A stretch of DNA of 7,725 nt from UBA1146 sp050256555. Lineage in GTDB: Bacteria; Planctomycetota; UBA8108; UBA1146. A model generated the notes under the pieces. It had not been told where the DNA came from and searched no databases. It saw nothing but the letters and a program-made list of their open reading frames with translations. The stretch covers positions 1 through 7,725 of the forward strand of contig JBBWWC010000005.1 of the NCBI GenBank assembly GCA_050256555.1, read 5' to 3'. Of this stretch, positions 1-6,474 are shown piece by piece (the first letter of the stretch is position 1; each line of letters begins with the position of its first letter). A program made the translations under genes and the position numbers.

Positions 1-23
1 TGAAACCTGACTCTAAGGAGCAC

Positions 24-32
24 AGGAAGGGA
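24..32 (+). promoter_or_regulatory. Shine-Dalgarno site of clpP
   Basis: AGGAAGGGA ends 9 nt before the ATG at 42. It supports that start over the in-frame methionine codons further inside, at residues 29 and 31. A second purine run, AAGGAG at 15-20, is too far from the ATG to serve it well. Confidence 0.6.
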
Positions 33-41
33 CCAAACCGG

Positions 42-662
42 ATGACTGATCAGTATGAAGCGTTCGATGTCATGGGGAATGAAGACGACGACCAGAACAA
101 GGAGAAGGGCGCCAAGGGGAATGTGATGTTCATGCGTGACTTGATGGAGAAGCAACGGACTCTCTTCATCTCGGAAGATGTTTCTCCGAAACTCACCAAG
201 CGCATCGTCCCATCTCTTCTGTGGCTCGATTCTCAATCGGACCAACCGATTCGTCTTTTCATCAACACTCCCGGAGGATCGGCAGATGACGGCTTCGCTA
301 TCTTCGATGCCATCCGATTTATCCGTAGCCCTGTTCTCTGCATCACCAACGGAATCAATGCTTCCGCTGGCACGGTGATCTTGCTGGCGACTCCAAAAGA
401 GCGTCGCTTCTCTCTACCCAACAGTCGCATCATGATCCATCAACCTTCCAGCGGAGTTCGCGGTAAGGCTTCCGAGATCGTGGTCACTGCCGAAGAGATC
501 ATGAAGCTCCGTCGCCGCTGTAATCAGTTGATCGCCGAAGAAACCGGGCGATCCCTCGAGCAGGTCGAAAAAGACACCAACGGTGACTGCTGGATGTCTC
601 CCGAGGAAGCAAAAGAGTATGGTCTCATCGGCTCGATTTTGACCAGCCTCAGCGACCTGTAG
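42..662 (+). CDS. clpP: ClpP-like ATP-dependent Clp protease proteolytic subunit
   Basis: This is a cytoplasmic serine peptidase of the ClpP family. Such proteins form barrel-shaped oligomers that degrade proteins fed in by an AAA+ partner (ClpX, ClpA or ClpC); no unfoldase gene is visible here. The 206 aa length matches the family (207 in E. coli). Visible landmarks are INTPGGS (residues 75-80), the nucleophile Ser108 in NASAG, His133 in MIHQP and Asp182 in DTNGDCW, so the triad is intact. The 5' end differs from classical ClpP: residues 13-26 are acidic then lysine-rich, and the usual DIYSRLL segment is replaced by FMRDLMEKQRTLFIS. ASAG also replaces the classical ASMG. The ATG at 42 is chosen because AGGAAGGGA lies at 24-32. 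purN follows 40 bp later on the same strand. The family call is firm; which ClpP subgroup it belongs to, and its partner, are inference. Confidence 0.93.
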   Translation: MTDQYEAFDVMGNEDDDQNKEKGAKGNVMFMRDLMEKQRTLFISEDVSPKLTKRIVPSLLWLDSQSDQPIRLFINTPGGSADDGFAIFDAIRFIRSPVLCITNGINASAGTVILLATPKERRFSLPNSRIMIHQPSSGVRGKASEIVVTAEEIMKLRRRCNQLIAEETGRSLEQVEKDTNGDCWMSPEEAKEYGLIGSILTSLSDL

Positions 663-702
663 GAACTCGAGTGGCCATCTGCATGCACGAGCAGGAAACC
701 CG

Positions 703-1299
703 ATGAGCGTCGACAAGGCGCGCATCGGGTTTCTCCTTTCCGGAGGCGGCAGAACTCTCGAGAACCTTGTCGAGGTGATCGAGCAAGAATCTCTGCCAGC
801 CAAAATCTCTCTGGTCATCTCGAGCCGAGCCAGGGCCGGAGGCCTCGACAGAGCACAACGACTGGGAATCCCCCACCAGGTCCATCGCTGTAAAACACCC
901 GACGAGTCCCCACAAATCTTCGAAGCTCTTGAAGAAGCTGGGTGTCAGTGGGTCCTGTTAGGTGGCTGGCTCAGAAAACTGGCAGTACCTCGGCACTGGC
1001 TAGGACGGGTACTCAACATCCACCCCTCGTTACTGCCGCGCCATGGCGGAGCGGGATGTTACGGTGACCATGTACACAAAAGAGTGCTGGAAGCTGGCGA
1101 TCAGAAGAGTGGCTGCACGGTCCATTTTGTCGATGACGAATACGATCGAGGTCCGGTGATCCTGCAACAAGAAGTCACCGTTTATCCTGAAGATACGGTC
1201 GAACGGCTCAGCGCACGCGTGTTCGAAGCAGAGACGATTGCCTACCCAAAAGCTCTCGCAAAAGTTCTCGAAGGAAAAATCACTTTCGACCGGATCTAG
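703..1299 (+). CDS. purN: Phosphoribosylglycinamide formyltransferase (PurN, GART type)
   Basis: This enzyme transfers a formyl group from 10-formyltetrahydrofolate to glycinamide ribonucleotide, the third step of purine synthesis, in the cytoplasm. The protein is 198 aa, close to the usual 190-210. The N-terminal phosphate loop reads SGGGRTL (residues 13-19) instead of the E. coli SGNGSNL. The catalytic core is LNIHPSLLP, with Asn105 and His107 matching E. coli Asn106 and His108. Asp148 in DDEYDRGPVILQ matches Asp144. The loop after the IHPSLLP motif, GGAGCYGDHVH (115-125), is a few residues longer than in E. coli and resembles the GGKGMYG-type loop of many other PurN proteins. AGGAA at 693-697 supports the ATG at 703. 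The gene follows clpP by 40 bp and is probably cotranscribed with it. Its stop codon overlaps that of tyrS on the opposite strand. Confidence 0.93.
   Translation: MSVDKARIGFLLSGGGRTLENLVEVIEQESLPAKISLVISSRARAGGLDRAQRLGIPHQVHRCKTPDESPQIFEALEEAGCQWVLLGGWLRKLAVPRHWLGRVLNIHPSLLPRHGGAGCYGDHVHKRVLEAGDQKSGCTVHFVDDEYDRGPVILQQEVTVYPEDTVERLSARVFEAETIAYPKALAKVLEGKITFDRI
1296..1299. other. Shared CTAG: overlapping stop codons of convergent purN and tyrS
   Basis: The palindrome CTAG provides TAG for purN at 1297-1299 on the plus strand and TAG for tyrS at 1298-1296 on the minus strand. The two genes therefore overlap by 4 bp tail to tail. No hairpin followed by a T run is visible around the junction, so either transcript may read into the other gene as antisense RNA. 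Confidence 0.9.
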
Positions 1300-2501
1300 C
1301 CGAGCCGAATCTTTCGAAACTTTCTCTTACCGACCTGCAGAACCATTCCGTCACGAACTTCTACCAGCCCACGGGGATCCTCAACACGAATCTCATCGAT
1401 TCGTACTCCTCCCCCTTCGATGTTCCGACGAGCCTCGTTGTTCTTGGCGACCAGACCAGCATCGACCACCAGTTTCACTATCCACATTTTCCCGTCTTCA
1501 AGGTCCTCAGCCGGAACACTGTACTCATCCATCTGGTCCGGCATTTCGCCCTGTGAGAAAACTTTCTTGAAGTTATCCTCCGCCGCCTGAGCTGCGTCTT
1601 CATCGTGGTACAGACGGACAAGGGTGCGAGCCAGCAAACCTTTCGCCTCCCGGGGAGAGCCCGATAGAACCTCATCAATCTGCGAAATCTTCAGGTCAGA
1701 AGCGAGCAGGAAATAGTCTTTCATCGCCTCATCAGGAACCGACATCGTTTTTCCGTAAATCTCCTGCGGGGCATCCGAAATACCGATGGAGTTGCCGTAG
1801 GTCTTCGACATCTTTCTCGACCCATCGGTCCCAACCAGCAACGGAAGCGTCATGCAAACCTGAGCCTCTAGCCCCTCTTGGCGCATCAGATCCCGACCCA
1901 GTAACAGATTGAATGTCTGATCGGTACCGCCCAGTTCGACATCCGCCTCGACCTGAACAGAATCCCAGGCCTGCATCAAAGGATAGATGAATTCGTGAAG
2001 ATTGATGGGCTGCCCACTCGTGTAACGCTTCTGGAAATCATCGCGTTCGAGCTGGCGAGCCACCGTTGTCCTACCACAAAGACCAATCACATCCAGAAAG
2101 GACATCTCACGAAACCAGTCACCATTCCAGCGTAGCTCGGTCCGGTCTCGATCGAGAATCTTCCAGGCCTGATCCAGATACTCTTCGGCATTTTCACGGC
2201 ACTGATCATGTGTCAACGTGGGACGGGTCTTGTCTCTTCCTGACGGATCACCAACGCAAGCGGTGTAGTCTCCGATGATGAGAATGGCAAGATGACCATG
2301 GTCTTGAAACTGTCGAAGTTTTCTCAGTGGAACTGCATGACCTACATGAAGCTGCGGATTCGTCGGATCGACCCCGAGCTTGACACGCAGTGGCTGATTC
2401 TGAGCTCTCGACTTGGCCCACTTCTTCTTCAGCTCCTCGATAGTGTCTACCGCAACAACGCCGCGAATCACTTCATCGAAGGCAACGGAATCTTCAGTCA
2501 T
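1296..2501 (-). CDS. tyrS: Tyrosyl-tRNA synthetase
   Basis: This class I aminoacyl-tRNA synthetase attaches tyrosine to tRNA-Tyr in the cytoplasm. With the chosen start it has 401 aa. The catalytic Rossmann domain carries HVGH (HIGH motif, residues 52-55), preceded by GVDPTNPQL, then YPLMQAWDS (173-181), GGTDQ (191-195) and KMSKT (230-234, the KMSKS loop). The C-terminal part (about 333-401, from GKMWIVKLVV through NNEARRNIEGGGVRID) is an S4-type RNA-binding domain. KMSKT places it in the TyrZ-like bacterial branch rather than the KFGKT branch of E. coli TyrS. An upstream in-frame GTG (2525) and ATG (2516) exist. The ATG at 2501 is preferred because GGGGGAAG lies 5 nt before it and the preceding gene stops one base upstream, which suggests coupled translation. 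The 3' end shares a CTAG with purN. Confidence 0.95.
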   Translation of the reverse strand: MTEDSVAFDEVIRGVVAVDTIEELKKKWAKSRAQNQPLRVKLGVDPTNPQLHVGHAVPLRKLRQFQDHGHLAILIIGDYTACVGDPSGRDKTRPTLTHDQCRENAEEYLDQAWKILDRDRTELRWNGDWFREMSFLDVIGLCGRTTVARQLERDDFQKRYTSGQPINLHEFIYPLMQAWDSVQVEADVELGGTDQTFNLLLGRDLMRQEGLEAQVCMTLPLLVGTDGSRKMSKTYGNSIGISDAPQEIYGKTMSVPDEAMKDYFLLASDLKISQIDEVLSGSPREAKGLLARTLVRLYHDEDAAQAAEDNFKKVFSQGEMPDQMDEYSVPAEDLEDGKMWIVKLVVDAGLVAKNNEARRNIEGGGVRIDEIRVEDPRGLVEVRDGMVLQVGKRKFRKIRLG

Positions 2502-2502
2502 G

Positions 2503-3594
2503 CTATCTTCCCCCATCGGAATCACGCCGCACCTGTCGGGTTACCCCCCAGATCTTCCATGCTCGCGAAGATCGTTCTCGGATCAACCCTGTCACGTCTT
2601 CCAGAAGTCGAACCAGAATCTCATCCAGAACACCACCATGGCTACCGAGTGACCCCAGAAGGTCATCGACCAGAGGATCCATCGGCGAGGATTTGATCCC
2701 ATCCTCCTGGCGCTGAGACATCCATAGATGACGTGCAAGAGCCAGCCGGACCCGATCACCCTCCAGCAATGCTTTACGGAGCTCTTGCTTCGGTTCATCG
2801 AGGACCCCGGAATATCCCGCCATGACAGAAACTCCAGTTTCTGCAATCCATGGTAAGCCGCGGGTGATCTCCCCCTCAGCAGTCATAATCTTGATCGGCC
2901 GAGTGACCCCTGTAACAACCCATTCCTGAAGAACCGGCATCGCCGCCGGAACCGGCAAAGGAAGCGTTACAGGAACTCCTCGGCTGGCACCAGGCTCTAC
3001 CTTGAAGCCCTTTTCCAGCCGGATGACGCGGACGTCAGAAAGAACTCGCTCGGTGCCATTCTCGTAGACCTCTTTGACGCTCCAGTAGATCTGACCAAGA
3101 ACCGGATCTTCTTCGCGATCTCCAAAGCGTATCACTTCTTTCGACAGATTCTCGACCTGCACCGATCCACGCAACATTGCCACCGGAAACTGTGGATCCT
3201 CTTCTGCATGGGCAGAAAAACGAACCACCACGGCACTTCGACTCAGATGTCGTCCATGTGCCCGGCGTCGCAACTTGCGCACCTCTGCAAGCAGAGGGAA
3301 CGGTTCGGGAGCCAGCGTCATGATTGCTTCACAGATTTTCCAGGACTTCTCGTAAGACCCGTTCTCAAATGCGCGAGTCGCTTCTCGATAGCGAGAAGTC
3401 AGAAACTCGATCACTGCTGATCCAGAGTCCCTGTCATCGAGCTCGCCGGACCGCAGTAAAGCGGGACGAACATCCGAAGGATTGGGAACAGAAGGAGGCA
3501 CTTCGTCGCCAGTACCGCAATACACGATACCGGCGACGAAAAGACCTAACAGTAGCCAGAAGCCTCCTCGCAGGAGGTTGGTCCAACAAAGCAT
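2503..3594 (-). CDS. Uncharacterised membrane-anchored protein
   Basis: I do not recognise this 363 aa protein. Residues 11-26 (GFWLLLGLFVAGIVYC) form one hydrophobic helix after a short positive N-terminus, so it is a signal anchor or signal peptide; Cys26 is not in a good lipobox because Tyr precedes it. After a proline-rich linker (31-45), residues 60-112 look helical and TPR-like (FENGSYEKSWKICEAIMTLAP). Residues 120-260 alternate as beta strands (VVVRFSAHAEE, SVQVENLSKEVIRF, VPVTLPLPV), suggesting an Ig-like sandwich. Residues 265-350 are helical again. It is therefore probably exported and acts at or outside the membrane. It lies 28 bp after rpsA and 1 bp before tyrS, so it is probably cotranscribed with them. 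The Shine-Dalgarno before the ATG is poor (only GAG, directly adjacent). The coding call is good; no function can be assigned. Confidence 0.8.
   Translation of the reverse strand: MLCWTNLLRGGFWLLLGLFVAGIVYCGTGDEVPPSVPNPSDVRPALLRSGELDDRDSGSAVIEFLTSRYREATRAFENGSYEKSWKICEAIMTLAPEPFPLLAEVRKLRRRAHGRHLSRSAVVVRFSAHAEEDPQFPVAMLRGSVQVENLSKEVIRFGDREEDPVLGQIYWSVKEVYENGTERVLSDVRVIRLEKGFKVEPGASRGVPVTLPLPVPAAMPVLQEWVVTGVTRPIKIMTAEGEITRGLPWIAETGVSVMAGYSGVLDEPKQELRKALLEGDRVRLALARHLWMSQRQEDGIKSSPMDPLVDDLLGSLGSHGGVLDEILVRLLEDVTGLIRERSSRAWKIWGVTRQVRRDSDGGR
2507..2514 (-). promoter_or_regulatory. Shine-Dalgarno site that decides the tyrS start
   Basis: Read on the minus strand, GGGGGAAG is followed by 5 nt and then the ATG at 2501. 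The site lies inside the last codons of the upstream gene, whose TAG (2505-2503) is one base before the tyrS ATG. This favours termination-reinitiation and the 401-residue form of TyrRS. Confidence 0.6.
3563..3577 (-). other. Small perfect hairpin in the start of the unknown gene
   Basis: On the mRNA, CCTCCT and AGGAGG pair as a 6-bp stem around a 3-nt loop, within codons 7-11 of the uncharacterised gene. One arm is a perfect Shine-Dalgarno-like sequence and the other an anti-Shine-Dalgarno-like sequence. No usable start codon lies at the right distance after it, so a ribosome-binding role is not supported; a stabilising or pausing role is only possible. Confidence 0.35.
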
Positions 3595-3622
3595 CTCGAT
3601 TTAGCAGGGAGTGTCCAGGATT

Positions 3623-5620
3623 CTAAGAACCCTGGGACTCCCCGTCTTCCTCTGCAGCTTCCGAAGCGGTCTCCTCTGCAGCGGGCGTCTCCTCTGCAGC
3701 TGCTTCGGCGACAGGCTCCTCTGCGGCTGCTTCAGCGACAGGCTCCTCTGCGGCTGCTTCGGCGACGGGTTCATCGGCGACTTCTGCCGCAGATTCCTCG
3801 TCGTCGCCAGCCGCTTGAGCTGCCGCAGCCAATTCTTCTGCAATCGCAACCGCCGACTCTTCCTCCATCTGTTCCAGATCGGGGATCTCATCGGGAATGT
3901 TCTCGGGAACCGAACCCGCAGCTGTCGGTGATTCACCCTCAGCGGCCTGAGCATAAAGAGCTGCCAGCTGAGCACTCTCGTCTTCTGTCACTTCTTTGAG
4001 ACTCAAACCGATTTTACGGTTTTCATCATCGACCTTGATCACCTTTACATCGATGACCTGGCCAATCTTCACCACTTCTTCAGGTGTCTCGACCTTTTCC
4101 TCGGTGAGCTCTGAGATGTGCAGAAGACCTTCAAGATCCTCTTCCATCTGAACAAAAGCACCAAAGTTTGTCGTCTTGGTTACGGTTCCTCGCACCACGG
4201 TACCGACAGAGTAGGTTTCTGGGATATCTCTGACCCAGGGATCCTCTTCCATCTGCTTGAGACCCAGTGCGATCCGCTTGCGCTCCTGGTCGACTTCCAA
4301 GACCACAGCATGAATCTCTTCACCCTTTTCGATCTTCTCGGACGGATGAATGATCTTGCGTGTCCAGGACATGTCACTGACATGCAACAGGCCATCAATC
4401 CCATCTTCAAGCTCAACGAAGGCACCATAGTTGGTGAGATTACGAACCTTGCCGCTGATGTAGTGTCCCACAGGGTATTTCTGGGCAACGATCTCCCAGG
4501 GGTTCACCTCAACCTGCTTGATACCAAGGCTGATTTCTTGCTTATCCTTCTTGATCTCCAGGACCACAACATCGACCTCTTGTCCCTCCTCGACAACCTC
4601 CTTCGGATTGGCGATTCGGCGAGTCCAGGACATCTCGGAAACGTGAACCAGTCCTTCGATCCCCTCTTCCAGCTCGATAAAGGCACCATAGGAAAGGACA
4701 TTGACGACCTTGCCATTGATCTTGGAACCGATGGGGAAACGCTCTTCGATGTCATCCCACGGACTCGGCTGAGTCTGCTTCAATCCGAGAGAAATACGTT
4801 CGCGCTCCTTGTCGATCTTCAGCACCTTGACATCGATCTCTTGCTCGACCTTGAGAATCTCGCTGGGATGATTGATTCGGCCCCAGGACATATCGGTAAT
4901 ATGGAGCAGGCCATCGATTCCACCGAGATCAACAAAGGCACCGAAATCGGTGATATTCTTGACGATTCCCTTCCGCACTTGCGAAAGCTCGATTTCACCC
5001 AGCAGGTTCGATTTCATCTCGTCGCGGCGCTCTTCGAGAAGCTTCCTACGACTGACGACGATGTTCATACGAGGCTCGTCGATCTTGATGATCTTGCATT
5101 CCAGATCTCGACCGACGAACTCGGCAACATCACCGACTCGGCGGATGGCGATCTGCGAAGCGGGAAGGAACACGGGAACACCAATGTCGATCAGAAGACC
5201 ACCTTTGATCTTCCGCATCACACGACCGGTGACGACATCGCCCTCATTGTAGGTTTCGACAACCTTTTCCCAGCCCTTGATACGATCGGCCTTGCGCTTC
5301 GAAAGCATGATCCGACCATCGACCTCGTCGACCTCCTCGATGAGGACATCTACGGAATCTCCGGCGGCGACTTCTGCGCCTTCGAAATGACTGCGCGGGA
5401 CTTCGCCCTCGGCTTTGTAACCGACGTCAACGATGACCCAATCGGTACTGACACTCACCACCTTGCCGGTGATGATCTTGTCTTCCTCGAAATCAACCAC
5501 CGAGTCGCGGAGAATCTCATCGACTCTCTCGACAGACTCGCCCTGGAGGTAATCCAGGACCTTCGCTTCCAGGGAATCTCCCCGGAGATCAAATTGTTTG
5601 AGTAATTCTGGCTTGGCCAT
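3623..5620 (-). CDS. rpsA: 30S ribosomal protein S1
   Basis: S1 binds mRNA and helps it load onto the 30S subunit. The 665 aa protein holds six S1 (OB-fold) domains at about residues 46-109, 126-193, 212-281, 297-369, 384-455 and 471-543. Domains 3 to 6 show the clear signature of F/YGAFV-E, then GLLHV, and 3 to 5 add SDMSW. Domains 1 and 2 are more divergent, as expected for the ribosome-anchoring pair. The tail, about residues 545-665, is very acidic and rich in Ala, Glu and Pro, with the nonapeptide EPVAEAAAE repeated about three times (617-643); it explains the excess length over E. coli S1 (557 aa). The ATG at 5620 follows AAAGAAGAGG (5637-5628) with a 7-nt gap. It lies between plsC and the unknown gene, in the cmk-plsC-rpsA arrangement. 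A leader upstream may carry its own promoter. Confidence 0.96.
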   Translation of the reverse strand: MAKPELLKQFDLRGDSLEAKVLDYLQGESVERVDEILRDSVVDFEEDKIITGKVVSVSTDWVIVDVGYKAEGEVPRSHFEGAEVAAGDSVDVLIEEVDEVDGRIMLSKRKADRIKGWEKVVETYNEGDVVTGRVMRKIKGGLLIDIGVPVFLPASQIAIRRVGDVAEFVGRDLECKIIKIDEPRMNIVVSRRKLLEERRDEMKSNLLGEIELSQVRKGIVKNITDFGAFVDLGGIDGLLHITDMSWGRINHPSEILKVEQEIDVKVLKIDKERERISLGLKQTQPSPWDDIEERFPIGSKINGKVVNVLSYGAFIELEEGIEGLVHVSEMSWTRRIANPKEVVEEGQEVDVVVLEIKKDKQEISLGIKQVEVNPWEIVAQKYPVGHYISGKVRNLTNYGAFVELEDGIDGLLHVSDMSWTRKIIHPSEKIEKGEEIHAVVLEVDQERKRIALGLKQMEEDPWVRDIPETYSVGTVVRGTVTKTTNFGAFVQMEEDLEGLLHISELTEEKVETPEEVVKIGQVIDVKVIKVDDENRKIGLSLKEVTEDESAQLAALYAQAAEGESPTAAGSVPENIPDEIPDLEQMEEESAVAIAEELAAAAQAAGDDEESAAEVADEPVAEAAAEEPVAEAAAEEPVAEAAAEETPAAEETASEAAEEDGESQGS
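3693..3773 (-). repeat. 27-bp tandem repeat in the rpsA tail (3 units)
   Basis: Three consecutive 27-bp units lie at 3693-3719, 3720-3746 and 3747-3773. The first two differ at 2 positions and the last two at 4. They encode the EPVAEAAAE nonapeptide in the acidic S1 tail. A related 14-bp direct repeat with an 18-bp period (3669-3682 and 3687-3700) adjoins them. The pattern fits in-frame expansion by replication slippage. Confidence 0.9.
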
Positions 5621-5655
5621 GAAAAGGCCTCTTCTTTCGGGTTACGAACTGCGCG

Positions 5656-5681
5656 GTGCCCGGGCACGACCTTCATGCCCG
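5656..5681 (-). promoter_or_regulatory. rpsA leader with two competing hairpins
   Basis: On the minus-strand RNA, CGGGCAU (5681-5675) can pair with GUGCCCG (5667-5661) around a 7-nt loop, GAAGGUC. This gives six Watson-Crick pairs and one G-U pair. The same GUGCCC can instead form the perfect 12-bp palindrome GTGCCCGGGCAC (5656-5667). The two folds exclude each other, 36 to 60 nt upstream of the rpsA ATG. S1 synthesis is autogenously controlled in E. coli; a similar role here is inference. Confidence 0.35.
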
Positions 5682-5707
5682 TCCTTGGCTCTCTGTCGCC
5701 AGTCCTT

Positions 5708-5713
5708 GTTATA
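5708..5713 (-). promoter_or_regulatory. Possible -10 element upstream of rpsA
   Basis: TATAAC on the minus strand matches the sigma-70 -10 consensus at five of six bases and would start transcription near 5701, giving a leader of about 80 nt. The position expected for the -35 box, with a 17-bp spacer (5731-5736), reads GGTCGT, a poor match. The promoter call is therefore weak. rpsA may be transcribed from this site, from upstream of cmk, or from both. Confidence 0.25.
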
Positions 5714-5796
5714 TTCCGGTGTTCGCGCAGACGACCATCGCCTCACTGAACGTCCCGGGTTTTCATCTCGCCAACACGTCACAACTACTGGATCCG

Positions 5797-6474
5797 TCAG
5801 GAACCTTGCGACTCCTCAGTGCTACTTGAGTCTTGCGACTCCTCAGCACTACTTGAGTCTTGCGACTCCTCAGTAGCGACCAGATCCAACATTGCCTCTC
5901 TCAATCGCGACAGCGCCACACGATCGGATTCCCCTTCCGGAAAATCGAGAGCGTCGCCGAACCGAATCTCGGTTCGAAACGGTTTGGGGAAAAAACTTCC
6001 TCGCCCCATCGCACGCTCACTACCGATCACCATCGCCGGCACCACCGGAACTCCGGCAAGCCGCGCCAGGCGCAACACACCACCCTTGAAACGGCCCAGT
6101 CGGCCATCGTGGCTCCGGGTACCTTCGGGAAAGACCAGTACGCCTCCCCCTCGTGACAGATGATCGAGAACTCCACGAAATGCGGAGATCCCAACCCCTT
6201 CTCGCTGCAGCGGCAGCGAATTCAAACCTCGCAAAATCCAGCCCATCGGGGCCGGCTTGAAAAGCGAACTTCGCGCCATGTAGGCCAAGGGCCTTTTCAA
6301 CGAGATCCCTGCCAGTATCGGATCAAGGAAGCTGCTATGGTTCACAGCCAGCAAGAAGGGCCCCGTGACGGGTACCTTCTCGACATCAACCTCTCGATGC
6401 CGGAACAAAATCCGGCAACAGATCCGCGCCAGAGCACGAATCAGGAGGTAGAACCAGTGGCTCCCCGGTTCCAA
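5797..6474 (-). CDS. plsC: 1-acyl-sn-glycerol-3-phosphate acyltransferase family protein (PlsC-like)
   Basis: This enzyme family transfers an acyl chain to lysophosphatidic acid to make phosphatidic acid at the inner face of the cytoplasmic membrane. The 225 aa protein carries the catalytic NHSSFLD motif (His46, Asp51; HX4D), the acceptor-binding FPEGTRS motif (115-121) and the downstream VPVVPAMVIGSE segment (142-153). The N-terminal 25 residues are hydrophobic and basic, suiting a membrane-attached helix. From residue 201 the tail is low complexity and Ser/Glu-rich, with EESQDSSS repeated, and lies outside the acyltransferase fold. The only sensible start is TTG at 6474, inside the end of cmk, so the genes overlap by 34 bp. 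GGAGAGG (6492-6486) lies 11 nt upstream, a slightly long spacing. Substrate preference within the family cannot be told from sequence. Confidence 0.9.
   Translation of the reverse strand: MEPGSHWFYLLIRALARICCRILFRHREVDVEKVPVTGPFLLAVNHSSFLDPILAGISLKRPLAYMARSSLFKPAPMGWILRGLNSLPLQREGVGISAFRGVLDHLSRGGGVLVFPEGTRSHDGRLGRFKGGVLRLARLAGVPVVPAMVIGSERAMGRGSFFPKPFRTEIRFGDALDFPEGESDRVALSRLREAMLDLVATEESQDSSSAEESQDSSSTEESQGS
5805..5873 (-). repeat. 27-bp tandem repeat in the plsC 3' end (2.6 units)
   Basis: Unit 5805-5831 is followed by 5832-5858, which differs at only two adjacent bases. A third partial copy of 15 identical bases lies at 5859-5873. The units encode EESQDSSS followed by Ala or Thr. Near identity suggests recent in-frame expansion, so copy number may vary among relatives. 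Confidence 0.92.

Noticed and set aside
1260..1340. Possible bidirectional terminator between purN and tyrS
   Set aside because: Only short palindromes (CTAG, TTTCGAAA) are present; no stable GC stem with a flanking T run on either strand.
2502..2525. Alternative tyrS starts (GTG at 2525, ATG at 2516)
   Set aside because: Neither has a good ribosome-binding site, and both would overlap the upstream gene, whereas the ATG at 2501 has GGGGGAAG at a suitable distance.
3511..3540. Possible lipoprotein signal in the unknown protein (Cys26)
   Set aside because: The residues before Cys26 are IVY; Tyr at -1 does not fit the usual Gly, Ala or Ser, so a lipobox is not supported.
4118..5605. A 495-codon open frame on the plus strand, opposite rpsA
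   Set aside because: It is fully antisense to the clear six-domain S1 gene, shows no recognisable domain, and its repeats simply mirror the S1 repeats. Codon bias of rpsA leaves few antisense stops.
5797..5873. Possible CRISPR array or attachment site at the 27-bp repeats
   Set aside because: The units are contiguous with no spacers, are in frame with plsC and encode a regular peptide, so they are coding tandem repeats.
5598..5876. A 92-codon plus-strand frame with a repeated LATPQ-type peptide
   Set aside because: The repeat is only the antisense reading of the plsC tail repeat; no ribosome-binding site or homology supports translation.
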